DNA of 64,000 bases from Dermacentor variabilis (taxonomy: Eukaryota; Arthropoda; Arachnida; Ixodida; Ixodidae), in contig NC_134574.1 in NCBI RefSeq assembly GCF_050947875.1, positions 106,571,469 through 106,635,468 of the forward strand. Direction: 5' to 3'. This document shows positions 1 to 11,452 of this stretch, piece after piece. The position numbers and the translations under genes were made by a program. The notes below the pieces were generated by a model. That model ran no database searches. It worked only from the letters and a program-made list of their open reading frames with translations, and had not been told where the DNA came from. Numbering within the stretch: the stretch's first letter is position 1; each line of letters starts with the position of its first letter.

Positions 1-208
1 GGCACGAAACAAATCGCAGTGGCAATGATAGTAGCCACGTTTACACTGATACGTTAGAAGTATACCCTATTCATACGCCGACGCTCGTAACACAGCTAAG
101 ATATTCACCCACCCTTAGCGGAAGCGTGCCGTATTAGGATAGTAGTGAAGACAGATGCCGCAGTTTCCGCAGCATGCTGGCCATGTTTTTCTATGTCACT
201 GCTACATG
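1..208 (+). repeat. Partial copy of the 873 bp TA-MITE family
   Basis: This stretch matches 3428-3620 in the same orientation with only scattered substitutions; the shared text includes the block around the TTCACCCACCCTTAGCGGAA motif. The second copy lies inside a MITE with clear termini (3059-3931). This first copy is therefore a fragment of the same family, cut by the window edge on the left and diverging after about position 208. No coding capacity is visible. Confidence 0.75.
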
Positions 209-1612
209 GTGCAGGCTGGCTTTGCATGCACCAGCTTGACCGATGGATAGTAGCCACATCCAACTTGTGCATACTGAAGCGCTATCAATAGCTCAATACG
301 AACCAAAGTCTTCCAAAGGGTCTAACCAGGAGTGGCCAGGAGTGAGCAGGCACTGGCAAGCAAGCGTGTGGTCTTACCTTAAATTTCATGCGATTTCAGG
401 CTAGTTAGGAGTTCAAAACTAGTTGAAATTAGCCAGACCCAACAGCTAGGAAACTGATTAGCAGGGTGGCCAAAGTTTAATTCATACGCTGGCGGCTGAG
501 CGTGAGCTGACAATAACCAGCTTCTTCCAGAAGTACATAATTCTTATCGAAATAAGAAAGCAGATTTTCGGTTACTTCAGCGTGTTTGTCAAACTGTGTG
601 AACAAACATGCACAGTAACAGTAGGAAGAAGCACACTGATTCAAACATCCTTCTTCATTCGTGTCAGCAATTGGTCAATAGCAGCCGTGTATGGGATTCT
701 GCTATATTACAAAATAAAGCAGCCCAAAAAGAGTGAGAAGCAGGCTTCTGTTGAAAAGGGAGCATTTGAGAAAAAGGAGACTTCACGCTTTGCTTCCAAG
801 CTTCACGCACAAGGCACAACTGAAAAACTTGGCTGAGTTGTTAACAGCAGGATATGCTAACCGCGCACAGACCGTGTTTTTTCACCAAGCCCTAGGAGTT
901 GTTCAGGACCCCTTTAAGTCTATGGGTTTAGTAGTGGTGCTGTAAAGCTGTCTGAATTATTAGTCAGCAACTGTATGTATTTTGTCAGCCATTCCCAGTG
1001 AAGCACCCAACTGTTCTCACAACAATACAAGAAAAGAATAGTGTGCTATCAGTGTAGGCAAAGCTACAGAGGTCAACTCACATGTCTCGAGATGAAACAG
1101 GAAAGCGGTCCAATCTCAGTGAACAGGCCAACCTGCAAGAACACAGAATGCTGCACCCTAACATGATAACAAAAACAAAAAAAAACACACAAGTCTCGCA
1201 GAGGATGGTGCATCCACTTGTGCAGCGAATTATTGCATCTAAGGCAAAGCAGACTGAATGGTTTTCATGGCCTTGAGAAGATAATGACCTGCCCAGACCA
1301 CACTGAATCTGGCAGGGGCACAAAATTTGAATACCGGCACAGGGAAGTCTGTCTAATACCAACGTAACACAGGCACTTTAAAAGCCTTCAAAACAATTTT
1401 CCATTGACTCAACATCGTATTAGGCATCTACACGGGCAGCTACTAACAGGTGCCAAGTCAGTAGTCTATCAAGCCGAAAAAGCTGCACATATGCCTATTG
1501 AAATATTGAATGTCTTAACGTGGCTGGCATGGGGGTTTGTTTACACTTGTTTACAGCTTGTTTTCACTAGTACACCATTAACATGTTTGATAAGGAAGAA
1601 TCAGCAACAAAC
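209..1612. other. No recognisable gene; spacer or POLR2G intron/3' flank
   Basis: Only short unconvincing open frames are present, with no domain signature and no clear terminal repeats. If POLR2G continues leftwards, as its missing 3' exons require, this may be intronic. I looked for the RPB7 C-terminal exons here and saw none. Confidence 0.5.
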
Positions 1613-2497
1613 TACAGTAATCCCTCGTTATAACAAAGTCAGCGGGACGGCGAAAAAAATTCGTTATAAGTGGTAATTCGATATAAGCAACAACTCAAGA
1701 AAAGCTAACGGAGTTGAACTTTAATTGCGCCACAACTCCAAGGAAGTCAAAATACAACGTACAGTCAAAACCCGCAATAACGAAATCTCGCAACAATGAA
1801 ATTCTCGCGACAATGAAACATTTCTGTATCCCCGGCGAATGCCCACAGGGTTCAATGCATTTCGTACCTCTCGGCAACGAAATGCCACTGTACTGCAATC
1901 CCATATCAACGAAATTTGCCGGAACGTAGCTCCGCATATTACCTACTCAAGTAAGGCTAGCGGTCTCCAGAATATGCTCAAATGCAATTGTTTTGCACTA
2001 AAATTGCACAGAATACACATTACACTTGTGTAGAGGCCGCCATTTTTGTTCACAAAAACCAACAAGCACTGGAAGCGATTAGTGCATTGGAAACACGTCA
2101 TGGCCGCCATATTGTTTGTTGATTGCCAATTTGAGGCAGCACGCATGTTGCTACCAACATGTGACGACTGTTTCTGCACGCCTATTAAGTGAGATCATAC
2201 AGTAGATCATTGTTAGAAACGCGCGTTCAGTTTGCGTTCCCCACGGCTGACGACTCGACGAGGCCTATGCCAATCGCATGAGGTGAAACTGAATGCAAAC
2301 TGAATGCGTCTTTCAAACAACAATCGCCGATCGCAGCAGTGCACTGCATAAAGTGCGCCTCGGTGAGAAAATGCAGCAAGAACAAGGAAATCCACATCGC
2401 AACAACGTGGAATTGTTTATGGCATTTGAGATGCTGGTCGCAGCATATGGAGTGTCAAAGGAGTGCAGTAGCTAGCTGGGCGAGTCGGTACAGCTGC

Positions 2498-2655
2498 ATA
2501 ATTATTGCACAAAGCACGCACTAAAAAACATGAATGAAGAATAGAGATGAAACACAAGTGCTGACTCATGACTAAAAGTCGTGAGTCAGCGCTCGTGTTT
2601 TGTCTTTATTCTTCGTCCGTGTTTTCTAATGCACGCAGTGTGTAATAATTATGGA
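2498..2655. repeat. Imperfect palindrome with ~75 bp arms
   Basis: The left arm (2498-2572, starting CATAATTATTGCACA) and the right arm (2579-2655) are near reverse complements around a loop of about 6 nt, TAAAAG. Each arm contains GCTGACTCA next to the loop. The structure resembles a foldback MITE and could form a hairpin RNA if transcribed. Confidence 0.75.
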
Positions 2656-3058
2656 GCATCACGCATTGGGCCATGATTGAGCAATCGTCCGGGAATACGC
2701 ATCCCTTGCTTCAAGAATGCTAGTTCAGGTGCCACCCGACAGGCATCGCTTGCGGATTCAGCGCCGGACGTAGATTTGAGCGAAATAGCTGTTATCTCGA
2801 TCGTCTGCCTTCGGGTACAGGAGATACGATCCCTTTTGCGCTCAGCCCCAGATGCGTCGTAGCCTACAGGCGACAGCATGTGCTGGAGAAATACTGCTAC
2901 ATGCGCTGTTGCTCTGCGTCTGGTGCCGAGTTACGCAAGATCTCGCAAACGTGATCACATGTCCGAAAGCAATTGATCGAGAATGCTGCGCCATGGCAGT
3001 ACTGCCACTGCTGGTCGACGCATGTGGCACACTTTGTACTGTCGGCAATGCGTTTCTA

Positions 3059-3931
3059 CCGTATTTACTCGCATAATGATTGCACCCCTGAATTTTGTCG
3101 TCAAAATTCAATTTTTTAAAATTTCCAGTGCAATGATCGCACCCCGAACTTGCCACAGCGATATGTCGTGTGCCAAGTCTAGCTAATATTGATCGCGCTT
3201 ACCATCTGTCGAATGGTACGCGAACAACTCTTGAAGACAAACCAAGCGGTCTGCATGCACTAACCATTCTTAAGTAGATGCCTCATTTCATTACTTTTAT
3301 CACTTTCCGCATTTCCATGACTAAAAAAAGCTGCAACCAAACTTGCCTTTATTATGTGTAGGCTTTATAATGATTGTGGTCAACAACAAAAAAGGCGCCT
3401 TTCGATTCTTCTCATCTGCACTCGTAGGCACGGAACAAATCGCGAGCGGCAACGATAGTAGCCACATTTACACTGATACGTTAAAGGTGTACCCTATTCA
3501 TACGCCGATGCTTGTAACACAGCTAAGATATTCACCCACCCTTAGCGGAAACGTGCCGTATTAGGCTAGTAGTGAAGACAGATGCCGCAGCATGCTGGTC
3601 ATGTGTTTCTATGTCACTGGCAGCTAAGCACGCTCATCTGTTTCTGTCCCTTCAAAGTGGACATGGCTATGTTATTGCCACAAGCTTGCCGATATTAACA
3701 ATAGTATTCATTACTGATACGGAAGAAACTGCTTCAATGCACATAATGCACTCAAGAAAAGAAAAAAAAATCGCATTCGGCCATTTTTGTTTTTGTGTCC
3801 CGCAGCAAATGCGGGCCGAAAAAAAATTTTTTTTCTTTTCACAGGAAATTTAACCCGCGTAATGATCACACCCCCGATATTGCGTCAATTTTTCTGACAA
3901 GAAAGTTCGATCATTATGCGAGTAAATACGG
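3059..3931. mobile_element. TA-flanked MITE, 873 bp, nested
   Basis: The ends are inverted repeats of about 22 bp: CCGTATTTACTCGCATAATG on the left and CATTATGCGAGTAAATACGG on the right. TA flanks both sides (3057-3058, 3932-3933). Subterminal GATCGCACCCC-type motifs recur at both ends. There is no transposase, so this is a non-autonomous Tc1/mariner-superfamily element. Its interior (3428-3620) is shared with the repeat at 1-208. It sits inside the larger TIR element at 1615-4099. Confidence 0.8.
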
Positions 3932-5654
3932 TATATCCTCGAGCAAAGCTTGAAAAGTAGGCCAATGGAATTTTGACAGTAAAGTTCTGTTCTGTGATGC
4001 ATTACCTATCTGTGCTGTCTCTTTTCGCAACAATGAAATTCTCGCGAAAGCAAATTTTTTCGTGTTCCCCACTGATTTCATTATTGTGAAGGTCAACTGT
4101 ATTCAGTGAAGCAAAACTTTATTCAGGTGCAAAAAAGGCAGTGAGCTTTGGCTGTTTAAAGTTCTTACTGGATGCGAGTAACCCCTGCTCTAGTTTGACC
4201 AAGCACTGCATGATGCTGTGGTCGCCGCTCATGCATTCAACCTTATTTCGTAGCAGGCATAGGTACTCCCATGTCTGCACCATAGTTGGCCCTTCAAACG
4301 GCTCTTTGTCCACAGGCTCATCATGCTCATCAGGACCACCAACAATGCCAATTATCTCCGCATCCGTCGCTGGGGCGACTACCAGAGCAGCAGCTTCAGC
4401 CAACCCAAATGTGTCGAAGTTGCCTTCTACCCCTTGGATAGCAATTTGATGAACGGCCACATAGAGATTGCTGCAAGTGCAGTCATCATCAGGCTGGTCA
4501 TCGTCAGACTCGCTAACGACAGCGCAGGAAAAGTCAGCGTGCGCAGAGCAGTTGGCGACCTTCAAAGGTGCGAGTTATTTCCATGAAAAGTTCGGCAAAT
4601 GGATTACACCAAGCAAATCAATGATGTACCTCTTGCTGGCGTCATACGCTGTGAGCATGCGCTGCAAGAGAGGCTTGTGGTACAGCTTCCGGGTGGTCTC
4701 AATGATGCCCTGATCCATCGGTTACAGTACTGCCGTTGTGTTTGCAGGCGAAAATTCCACAGCGGTCGCCTTCAGGTTGTCGATATTCCCGTGGCTCAGA
4801 CAACTGTCCATTATGAAAAGCACTTGCCGATTCTTTGCGTCAAATCGTCTATCCAGAAAGCGCACATAGTCTTCAAAAACAGCAGCAGTCAACCATGCTT
4901 GCTTGTAACTTCTGTAGATGCATTCCTTGGGAATCGCTGCATTTCAGAAGTCTCCGCCTTCCCCAGTATCAACAAGGGAAGCTTGTCCTCGCATGTTGCA
5001 CCAAACAGCACCGTGACAAGCTCCTTGCTCTGTTTTCTACAGGAGGAGGATCCACCAGCAATAGTGAATGTGCAATTCGGTAGCATGTTCTAGAAAAGTG
5101 CAGCCTCATCTAGGCTGTAGACATCTTTGTCTTCATACTTTTCAAGTAGAGCTTGGAGCTGATGTTGGTGCCATACATCTACAGTGTCATGGTTCACCGC
5201 TGCGCTTTCGCCAATGATCAACTTCGAGGTCATGCCGTGTCGTTCCTTGAACCATTCAAACCAGCCATGGCTGCACTTGAAATCTTTACGGCCCATTCGG
5301 AGGGCGAGAGCTTCGACCTTTACAGTAAGTGCAGGTCTATGTACAGGGAGATTTGTACAGTAAAACCTCGTTAAACCGTACCCGCTTAAACAGTAGTTTC
5401 GTTTTAAAAGTAGTAAAGTCAAATCCCCGACTCAGCGGCCATTGAACATAATGTGTTTCGTATCCGCATAAACCGTACCAGCTTACTGCGTACGCATCGG
5501 TTAAAACGTAGCGTTTGAACTTTTCGACGCGCAAACACGGCGCTGCGCCGTCTCCATGGGGCGGCCCGGCAGAACAACACGCCTCAGAGATCGGAACAAC
5601 GGCCTCCAAGCGCCCTGTGCGTTTGCGCGTGAAGCCACATCAACATCAACATCA

Positions 5655-6240
5655 TTTCGACGCAGTGAAAGAATGCTCGGAAAGCCAGCGCTACCAATGT
5701 ATAGGTCACAAAAACAGGAGATTAAGAGAGAGCTCTTATTTGATAACTCACAGGGCAGCTCACTATTATTCGAAGCTAGGACGGGGGTTTTGAGAACGAA
5801 AACATACAGGGCTAAATTTGAAGACGTGGACCTTCGGTGCACAGCTTGCGGAGCCAAAATGGAGACCACTGAGATGCACAGACCTTCGCCCGACCCTGGC
5901 AGAGGGAACAGTGGCAGATATGGAAGGGGCATTAGGTTTTCCCGGGGAACGAGGGCAAATAGACGAGAAAAGAGTGGCAGTAACGAAGGGGAGGCTAGAG
6001 GATTGGTGGAGGAAGTCAAGGGATAGATAATACCATAAATCGGGAAGATAATGTTTCCTCTACTGTTTTAGGTAGTTATTTTGGGGGGAGGAGGGGAGTG
6101 AAAATTAGGTTAAGGAAAAGAGGATATAAATAAAGGAAAAAAATAATAATAAAATAGGAGGGGGAGCAAAAGGCTAGGTGGCGCCAGCCGCCGTCCATTA
6201 CAAAGGGTATAGCCGCCATCCATCCATCCATCCATCCATG
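5655..6240 (+). mobile_element. 5'-truncated LINE fragment with (CATC)n tail
   Basis: A C-terminal LINE ORF fragment (LFDNSQGSSLLFEART, then a Cys-rich motif LRCTACG) is recognisable over two frames. Segment 5818-6030 encodes a frame ending in RLEDWWRK and a stop. A 3' UTR follows, then GGCGCCAGCCGCC and a CCAT repeat at about 6218-6240. The same layout, with about 50% protein similarity, occurs in the longer copy at 47.2-49.5 kb, so both belong to one family. Clade not determined. Confidence 0.7.
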
Positions 6241-6302
6241 CCAGAGAGCTGGCGTCGTGCAAGCGAGGACTCGCGTCGTTCCGAAGCTTGGATAAAAAAG
6301 AC

Positions 6303-6600
6303 GCCGGGTGCTCAGCATAGAAGAAAAATTAGACATCGTCTGTGCTATCGAATGTGAGACGAAGAAGTCGGCGCTGACACGCAACAGGGATCTGCTGTTG
6401 ACTACAGTGTGTGGCATTTGGAATGCGAAGAAGTTGCTCGGCAGCGCTGCTGCGACTGCGAAGATATGTCGGCTACAAGGTTCGACTTTTCGCCATCGTT
6501 GCCTCTGTTGTTGCCGAAGTGTCGACTAGCGACAGTGACGAGGACGACACGGAAAGCGATAGCGCGGGCGATTCAGGCCCGACAGTGGCATAAGCTGCGC
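6303..6600 (+). pseudogene. N-terminal Tigger transposase fragment
   Basis: The plus-strand frame from about 6303 reads LSIEEKLDIVCAIECETKK and continues to a GIWNAKK motif. This is the psq-type helix-turn-helix start of a pogo/Tigger transposase. The frame then shifts. A separate frame ends in a Ser/Asp/Glu-rich tail (STSDSDEDDTESDS, about 6518-6560) and a stop at about 6591, as seen at transposase C-termini. The central DDE domain is missing, so this is an internal deletion derivative that could move only with a helper in trans. Confidence 0.65.
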
Positions 6601-7279
6601 GTTGCGTCAGCCTCATGAATGCAATCGTCGCGACGACAATAGGGGCGCGATAACGTAACTCTATTCCAAATGAAAATTATTCCAAACTCCGGCACCCGTA
6701 ATGAAAAAGGCGCCCCCGGGACTTCTGCAGCACTACTGCGCACGTGCACGGTGAATACGTAACACCAACGAGGAATCTGCCATGCGAGTGTTTGCCGAGA
6801 AGAGGGGGCTGGCTGAAAAGCTGGCACGCAGCTTCAGTAAGTTTGAGGCCACTGTCGTCGGCGTGCTAGGCCGCCGCGGCATCAAACGAAAATAACGCTT
6901 TTGTCGCGCGAAGTGAATAAATACTGCATGTTCTTTCCCCTTTCATCGCACTCTCTGAGTTCCGTTTTCGACAGGTAAGTGGGCGATCTCATGCTATTCA
7001 GTTAAACAGTACTACCGTTTAGTACGTACCTTTCCTGAGCTCCGGCCAACTACGGTTTAACGAGGTTTCACTGTACTCCTGGCATTCTTCAGCCACTGCA
7101 GAAGTGCACCTTCCACTTCGGGGGTATTTCGAATCACGATTCCTCCTTCTCTTCGCCAAGCAGCTCTTTTCAAGGACATCCAGCACAGCTTTCTTGTTTT
7201 TCAATACAGCTGATAAAGCAGACGACGATATTCTGAATTCCTTTGTAATGTCAGTTTTAGATTTATCACTGTAGACCAC

Positions 7280-8789
7280 AAAAGCACACGCAAGGCACGC
7301 CTAATGAAGCACTCCGAATAACAGCCAATCACATGCCCTGCAGCATGTAACCAAATGCACACACCGTCGGCGCCAAAGTGACTGAATGAGGCGGGTGACG
7401 CAATAGGCAGAAACTTCAAAATGTCGTCAGGGCATCTCGCTTTCCTCGTCAGTGCGCGCTGGTGATGGTGCCAGTTGCAATGGCGGGCTTGGCATCGGCT
7501 TCACGTGTAGTGGAAGAAAGGCGATCGGAGTTGTGGAGACCAAGAAGCAGGAAGCGCAGAAAGGCACCGGCTGGTGGAAGATTGTGCTCGGGAGGGCAGG
7601 CCAGAAGAGGGCAGGTTTGGAGGAGTGACTGGCATCCAAACGGCTTGCAGACTGGAGAGTGAATGAGGAGGGGGAAAGCAGTGGCTGCTTTTATAGGAGG
7701 GGGTGCGGAGGTCACGGAAGACTACAAGAGTACCGCACTGGAAAGCACCGCAAATGCCGTCGCTCGAGTCTGAGGTTGTGTTTGTTGTGCTCAAAAAACA
7801 ATTAGCCGCTCATCGTGGGTATGAAGCGCAATCGCAAAAACTGCACGGTTTTGCGGTGAGGGCTTTGCGTGATCACATGGAAATTTTTCCCCAAGGTGTG
7901 CGGCCATGAAATTTGCAAAACGACAGTTTTTCAGTGCACCGTTGTCGACGACACTGTGCTAATTCTACAGTTCAAGTGTCAGCGTTAGCGCACCGTCGCG
8001 TCCGCGCCATTGACAGACGTCTAGGAACAAAATTCAATGAACCTACCACACATTTAGATTGTTTGTCTAAAGTCAGATGGCCTGAATCAAGCATGACCGC
8101 CTCGAGAAAATCACCGGGGCAACAGCAGCTTGCATAGACCCGGCATGTTGACAGCCTGACTCGCCGCTGGCGACGCTCAGATGTTTCGTGTTTTCAGCAA
8201 GTTAGCGGTCGATTTGCTCCATCGAAAGTGCAATGAAGCTAAGGGCGGTGTTTTATTGCGATGTAGGCCGATTGTAGCGAGCAGCAAGCAAATTTGGGTT
8301 ATCGCCTATTAAATGCATACAGTATGGTTCCAATGGCACTATGCCCCACGTGCTGCAGAAGAGTTAGATGACGATGCTTATCGCAATAAGGTTGGCAGCG
8401 ACAGCTGCGAATGTGGTCTGTGACAGCCCATGAGGATATTAGCTAGCGCTGGAATAGCGAACTGAGCGGGCACCGCCATTTTCACGTGACACGATGCACA
8501 AGTACTGCGGGGACACCGCTGTGGTGAGCAGCTACGGTCCTTCGTCACTCGCCTCGTGCCTTGTCTTGTTTACAAGAGACCTTACGGCTCTGAAACTTGT
8601 CCAACTGCAGTTTGGCGATGTACAGAACACTAGTGCCTAAAGACTGTGTTTTCCGGGAACGTGTCAATCAGTAAAAAAATTTTAAAAAAAATAAAGCGTA
8701 ACTACATTGGGCAATTTTTTGTGTTCTCGATTGCAAACGTTGGCGCTGGGAAATCATACGAAACGGGACATATTCGTGAGATTCTACTG
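7280..8789. other. 5' region of the Tigger-type element; no gene
   Basis: This stretch lies upstream of the transposase relic. At 8789 the sequence, reverse complemented, reads CAGTAGAATCTCACGAATAT and is followed by TA (8790-8791). That is a plausible 5' terminal repeat of the transposase-bearing element, but the matching 3' end is not clear. Open frames here are short and unconvincing. Confidence 0.35.
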
Positions 8790-8791
8790 TA

Positions 8792-9812
8792 CTTGAAAAT
8801 TTCCAATAACTGTTCAGTAGTTTGCCGTGTAGCAGCAATAAGACTTAACAAAGATCCACAGCAAATTTCAATATATATATTTTTGTTTTAGGGAGGCCAT
8901 GTTGGTGGAGTCAAACAGGTTTCGATGCTGTGATTCGCGGTTCGAGGGGGTTACTGCAGAGGTTACATTTAAAGCTAAGCTTTCCTTGTTGTGTCTAACT
9001 AGTATAGGTGCTGTGGTCTGTGGTGATGGTTAGACTGTAAAAAGGGGGATGCAGTGAGTGAGGAGGGGGAGAGGGGCAGCGCAGAGAGGAGGAAGGCACA
9101 TGGAAAGGTAACAACGCCTGCCGATTGGTCGGCACTAGCAATGACATCATAGGGCGACGACAAGGCTCAGGGCGGCACTAATTGATCAGCACAACCAATG
9201 ACATCATCAGGCCACATCAGCATAGTGGGCTCGGAAGCTTCACTTATACCAATTCCCACAGGGTGTGAAATGTGCATGTTTTTTTTTTTTGTTTTCAGCA
9301 AACTAACACTTACATGTAGTGCCCATCATTCAAACAGCAAGTAGGTCTGATACCACTGATTGCCCAGTGCTCCCAAAGATTTGCTGCCGTTACAGAAGCC
9401 CTCAAAGACAAACCAACAAATTACCAGTGTTTTTCAGAAAGGTTGTTGATCTAAAATGAGAAAGTTTCACTGCCACTCATCAACCAAACGAAAATGAATT
9501 TGCATCGGAATTAAAACATAGAGAATCAGTGAACATTATCATTTATTTAGATACTGATTCCAAACTGACGTTATATTGAAACTTGGAACTGATATTAATA
9601 ATAAATTGTGCATAAGCACTGGACCTAATTTCTTCATGTTATTTCATGTTTATCTTCAGCCACACTGACACTGCAAACCCCGCACACAAGGCAATAGACA
9701 CAATAAAAAAACTCTCCATTATGTAGATATCGCAGTAATGGAACGTGCAAAGCCCGTGGAGTGCCCCAAGCTTTTAAAGCCCTCTATTATGTGCTCCTGC
9801 AACCAAGACATA
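8792..9812 (-). other. POLR2G intron 3 (part), no gene
   Basis: This is the sequence immediately downstream (on the minus strand) of the exon 3 donor. It includes two similar blocks with CAATGACATCAT at about 9138 and 9197 and otherwise AT-rich spacer. I could not find the exon continuing RPB7 after residue 94. Confidence 0.55.
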
Positions 9813-9813
9813 C

Positions 9814-11421
9814 CTTATTAACTTGTGTGACTACAGCATCAAGCACTTCTCCCTTGAAAGGCCTGAAGACGATGGCCTTGTACCGAACGGGATACACGAC
9901 AAATCCCCTGCCAGGCTGGATCAGGCCGCCTCCAATGTTGTCGATGGTTGTCACAGCCACGACAAAGCCGTACCTGCCACCATATCATGATGCACAGTTA
10001 GTAACAATTCCTCAAAATTACACGGGGGTGGATACTTAAAATTTCAAATACGAATTGAACAGTCTTTGCCATTCAATTGAAGAATTTGCTTTTAGAAGTA
10101 GTTGAATATTCACTTCTGTTCAAATATAAGGAATGTAAAATAAGGAATGCTTATTGCAGTCTATGGGGAGAAAAACTGATAGAAGTAGAAGAAGTGGTGA
10201 CCGTTCGAACAGTCATGCTGCCAGAGAGACGCGTGCAGAAGTGCCCGCTTCTGAGCGAACGCTTCAAGTAGCTAACTTCTGCTAATAATTTCTGGACCTT
10301 CAATAGGTGTGCCTTGCCTTTAGGCACCTTACGAATTTGTTTTCTTGATCTAGGCAAAGCAAGTTATTTGACCAATCTCGGTCTGTTTCAATCTCTTTAA
10401 AATGATGTGCCGTGTTGACTTGGCTCCATCAATGAACATCATGCTGTACACGAATTTAGTGACATGTTCTAGTGACAGCATCTAGTTCTTGTTTGATTAC
10501 TGTGATTGTGATGATGGATGAAATACGATCACCTTTCAAGTCTTTTTTTACTCATTTAAAAGCTCCTCAATTAAACAACCATAGTGAAAAACCCTTCATG
10601 GACTCTTTAGGAGCCTTCATGTATAAATAAATAAATATTAATCTCTGAATGGCATTACTTGTATTTATAATGTGAATAAGCCTCATTATTATTATTATTT
10701 TTACCAAATGGATTTCGCACAAACATTATATTTCGCTTTGTTTAGAAATGTGAGAATGTTAAGTATTAGATTCGATATTCCCAAAGTAATTCTGCTCAAA
10801 TTTAATAAAATTACGAAGTTTTGCTATTCAAGCACGTGTCTCATAATGCCAAGACTGCCCATAGTAACAGAAGGTATCAAGGCAATGAACAACTGTCTGA
10901 TTAATGATGAAAATTTGAGCTAAGTTTGTGCAGAGTGCAGAAACCTTGCAACATTGAATTAAAAAGTGGTTTACATGCAATGAAATCATGAATGATAAGG
11001 CCACACAAATCATCTACAATTCATATTACCCAAAATAAAACCTTGGCGAAAGCCACAACAAGGTTTTCACAAGGGTACATTTAACACTCCAGATTGATTC
11101 TACATCAGTCCTTGGCAGGTGAACTTATTTAATATCTTCAAAGCAGCTTCCACGGTGTAAGAGAACTATGTCCTGGGTAAACCAGTCAGTCAATCTACAA
11201 ATCTCCTTGCGAGCTAACATGAAGTAGCATCACATGCTTAAGTTCCGTCTGCTCAACCAGTGATATCAAAATCCCTGCCTACGTTCGCCAAGGATGACTG
11301 CCCCATTCCGCACATGATGCAATCAACCAGGTAGGCGCACCGCGAATTCAAATTTTTGCAAGAAAAGCGATCCGCAATCCGCGATACCCCCCCCCCCCCC
11401 CCCCGCGCGCGCGCGCGCGCG

Positions 11422-11452
<31 letters not shown>

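Larger units (their letters stand above)
1615..4099. mobile_element. Pogo/Tigger-like TIR element, non-autonomous, 2.5 kb
   Basis: The left end reads TA then CAGTAATCCCTCGTTATAAC. The right end, reverse complemented, reads CAGTTGACCTTCACAATAAT, and both continue into a shared TCAG-GGG-CGAAAAA block. The two ends thus form diverged terminal inverted repeats of about 45 bp, flanked by TA at 1613-1614 and 4100-4101, the duplication typical of Tc1/mariner and pogo elements. Subterminal copies of an ATGAAATTCTCGCGA motif occur near 1798 and 4033. No transposase domain is visible inside. The element contains a hairpin (2498-2655) and a nested MITE (3059-3931). The right end stops about 18 bp past the stop codon of the neighbouring transposase relic, so it may have inserted into that element's 3' UTR. 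Alternatively, 1615 is the outer end of the neighbouring element. Confidence 0.5.
5358..7073 (+). mobile_element. Tigger-like element nested in the transposase gene
   Basis: The left end is CAGTAAAACCTCGTTAAACC. The right end, reverse complemented, is CAGTGAAACCTCGTTAAACC. Both are flanked by TA (5356-5357, 7074-7075). The length is 1716 bp. Removing the element and one TA restores the host transposase reading frame exactly, which proves both boundaries. It is itself internally deleted: only an N-terminal transposase fragment remains (about 6303-6460), plus an acidic tail-like segment (about 6490-6590). It also carries the 3' end of a LINE. Confidence 0.9.
4119..7279 (-). pseudogene. Pogo/Tigger-type transposase (CENP-B-like), split by an insertion
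   Basis: Read on the minus strand, the N-terminal part (about 7279-7076) has a psq-type helix-turn-helix (KSKTDITKEF...LSAVLKNK) and the start of a CENP-B-type DNA-binding domain (EGALLQWLKNA). The frame is broken by a Tigger-like insertion at 5358-7073 and resumes cleanly after it at 5355 with KVEALALRMG and FKCSHGWFEWFKERHG. The DDE domain follows: first Asp in YSLDEAALF (about 5100), the TVLFGATCEDKLPLLILGK block (about 4960-5020), second Asp in FIMDSCLSHGN (about 4810). The third catalytic Asp appears replaced (LLGVIH where the family has LLDAI). There are in-frame TAA stops at 4722-4724 (just before PMDQGII) and at 4575-4577. An acidic C-terminus (4565-4119) is followed by AATAAA at about 4117-4112. 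It cannot encode an active enzyme. Confidence 0.85.
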
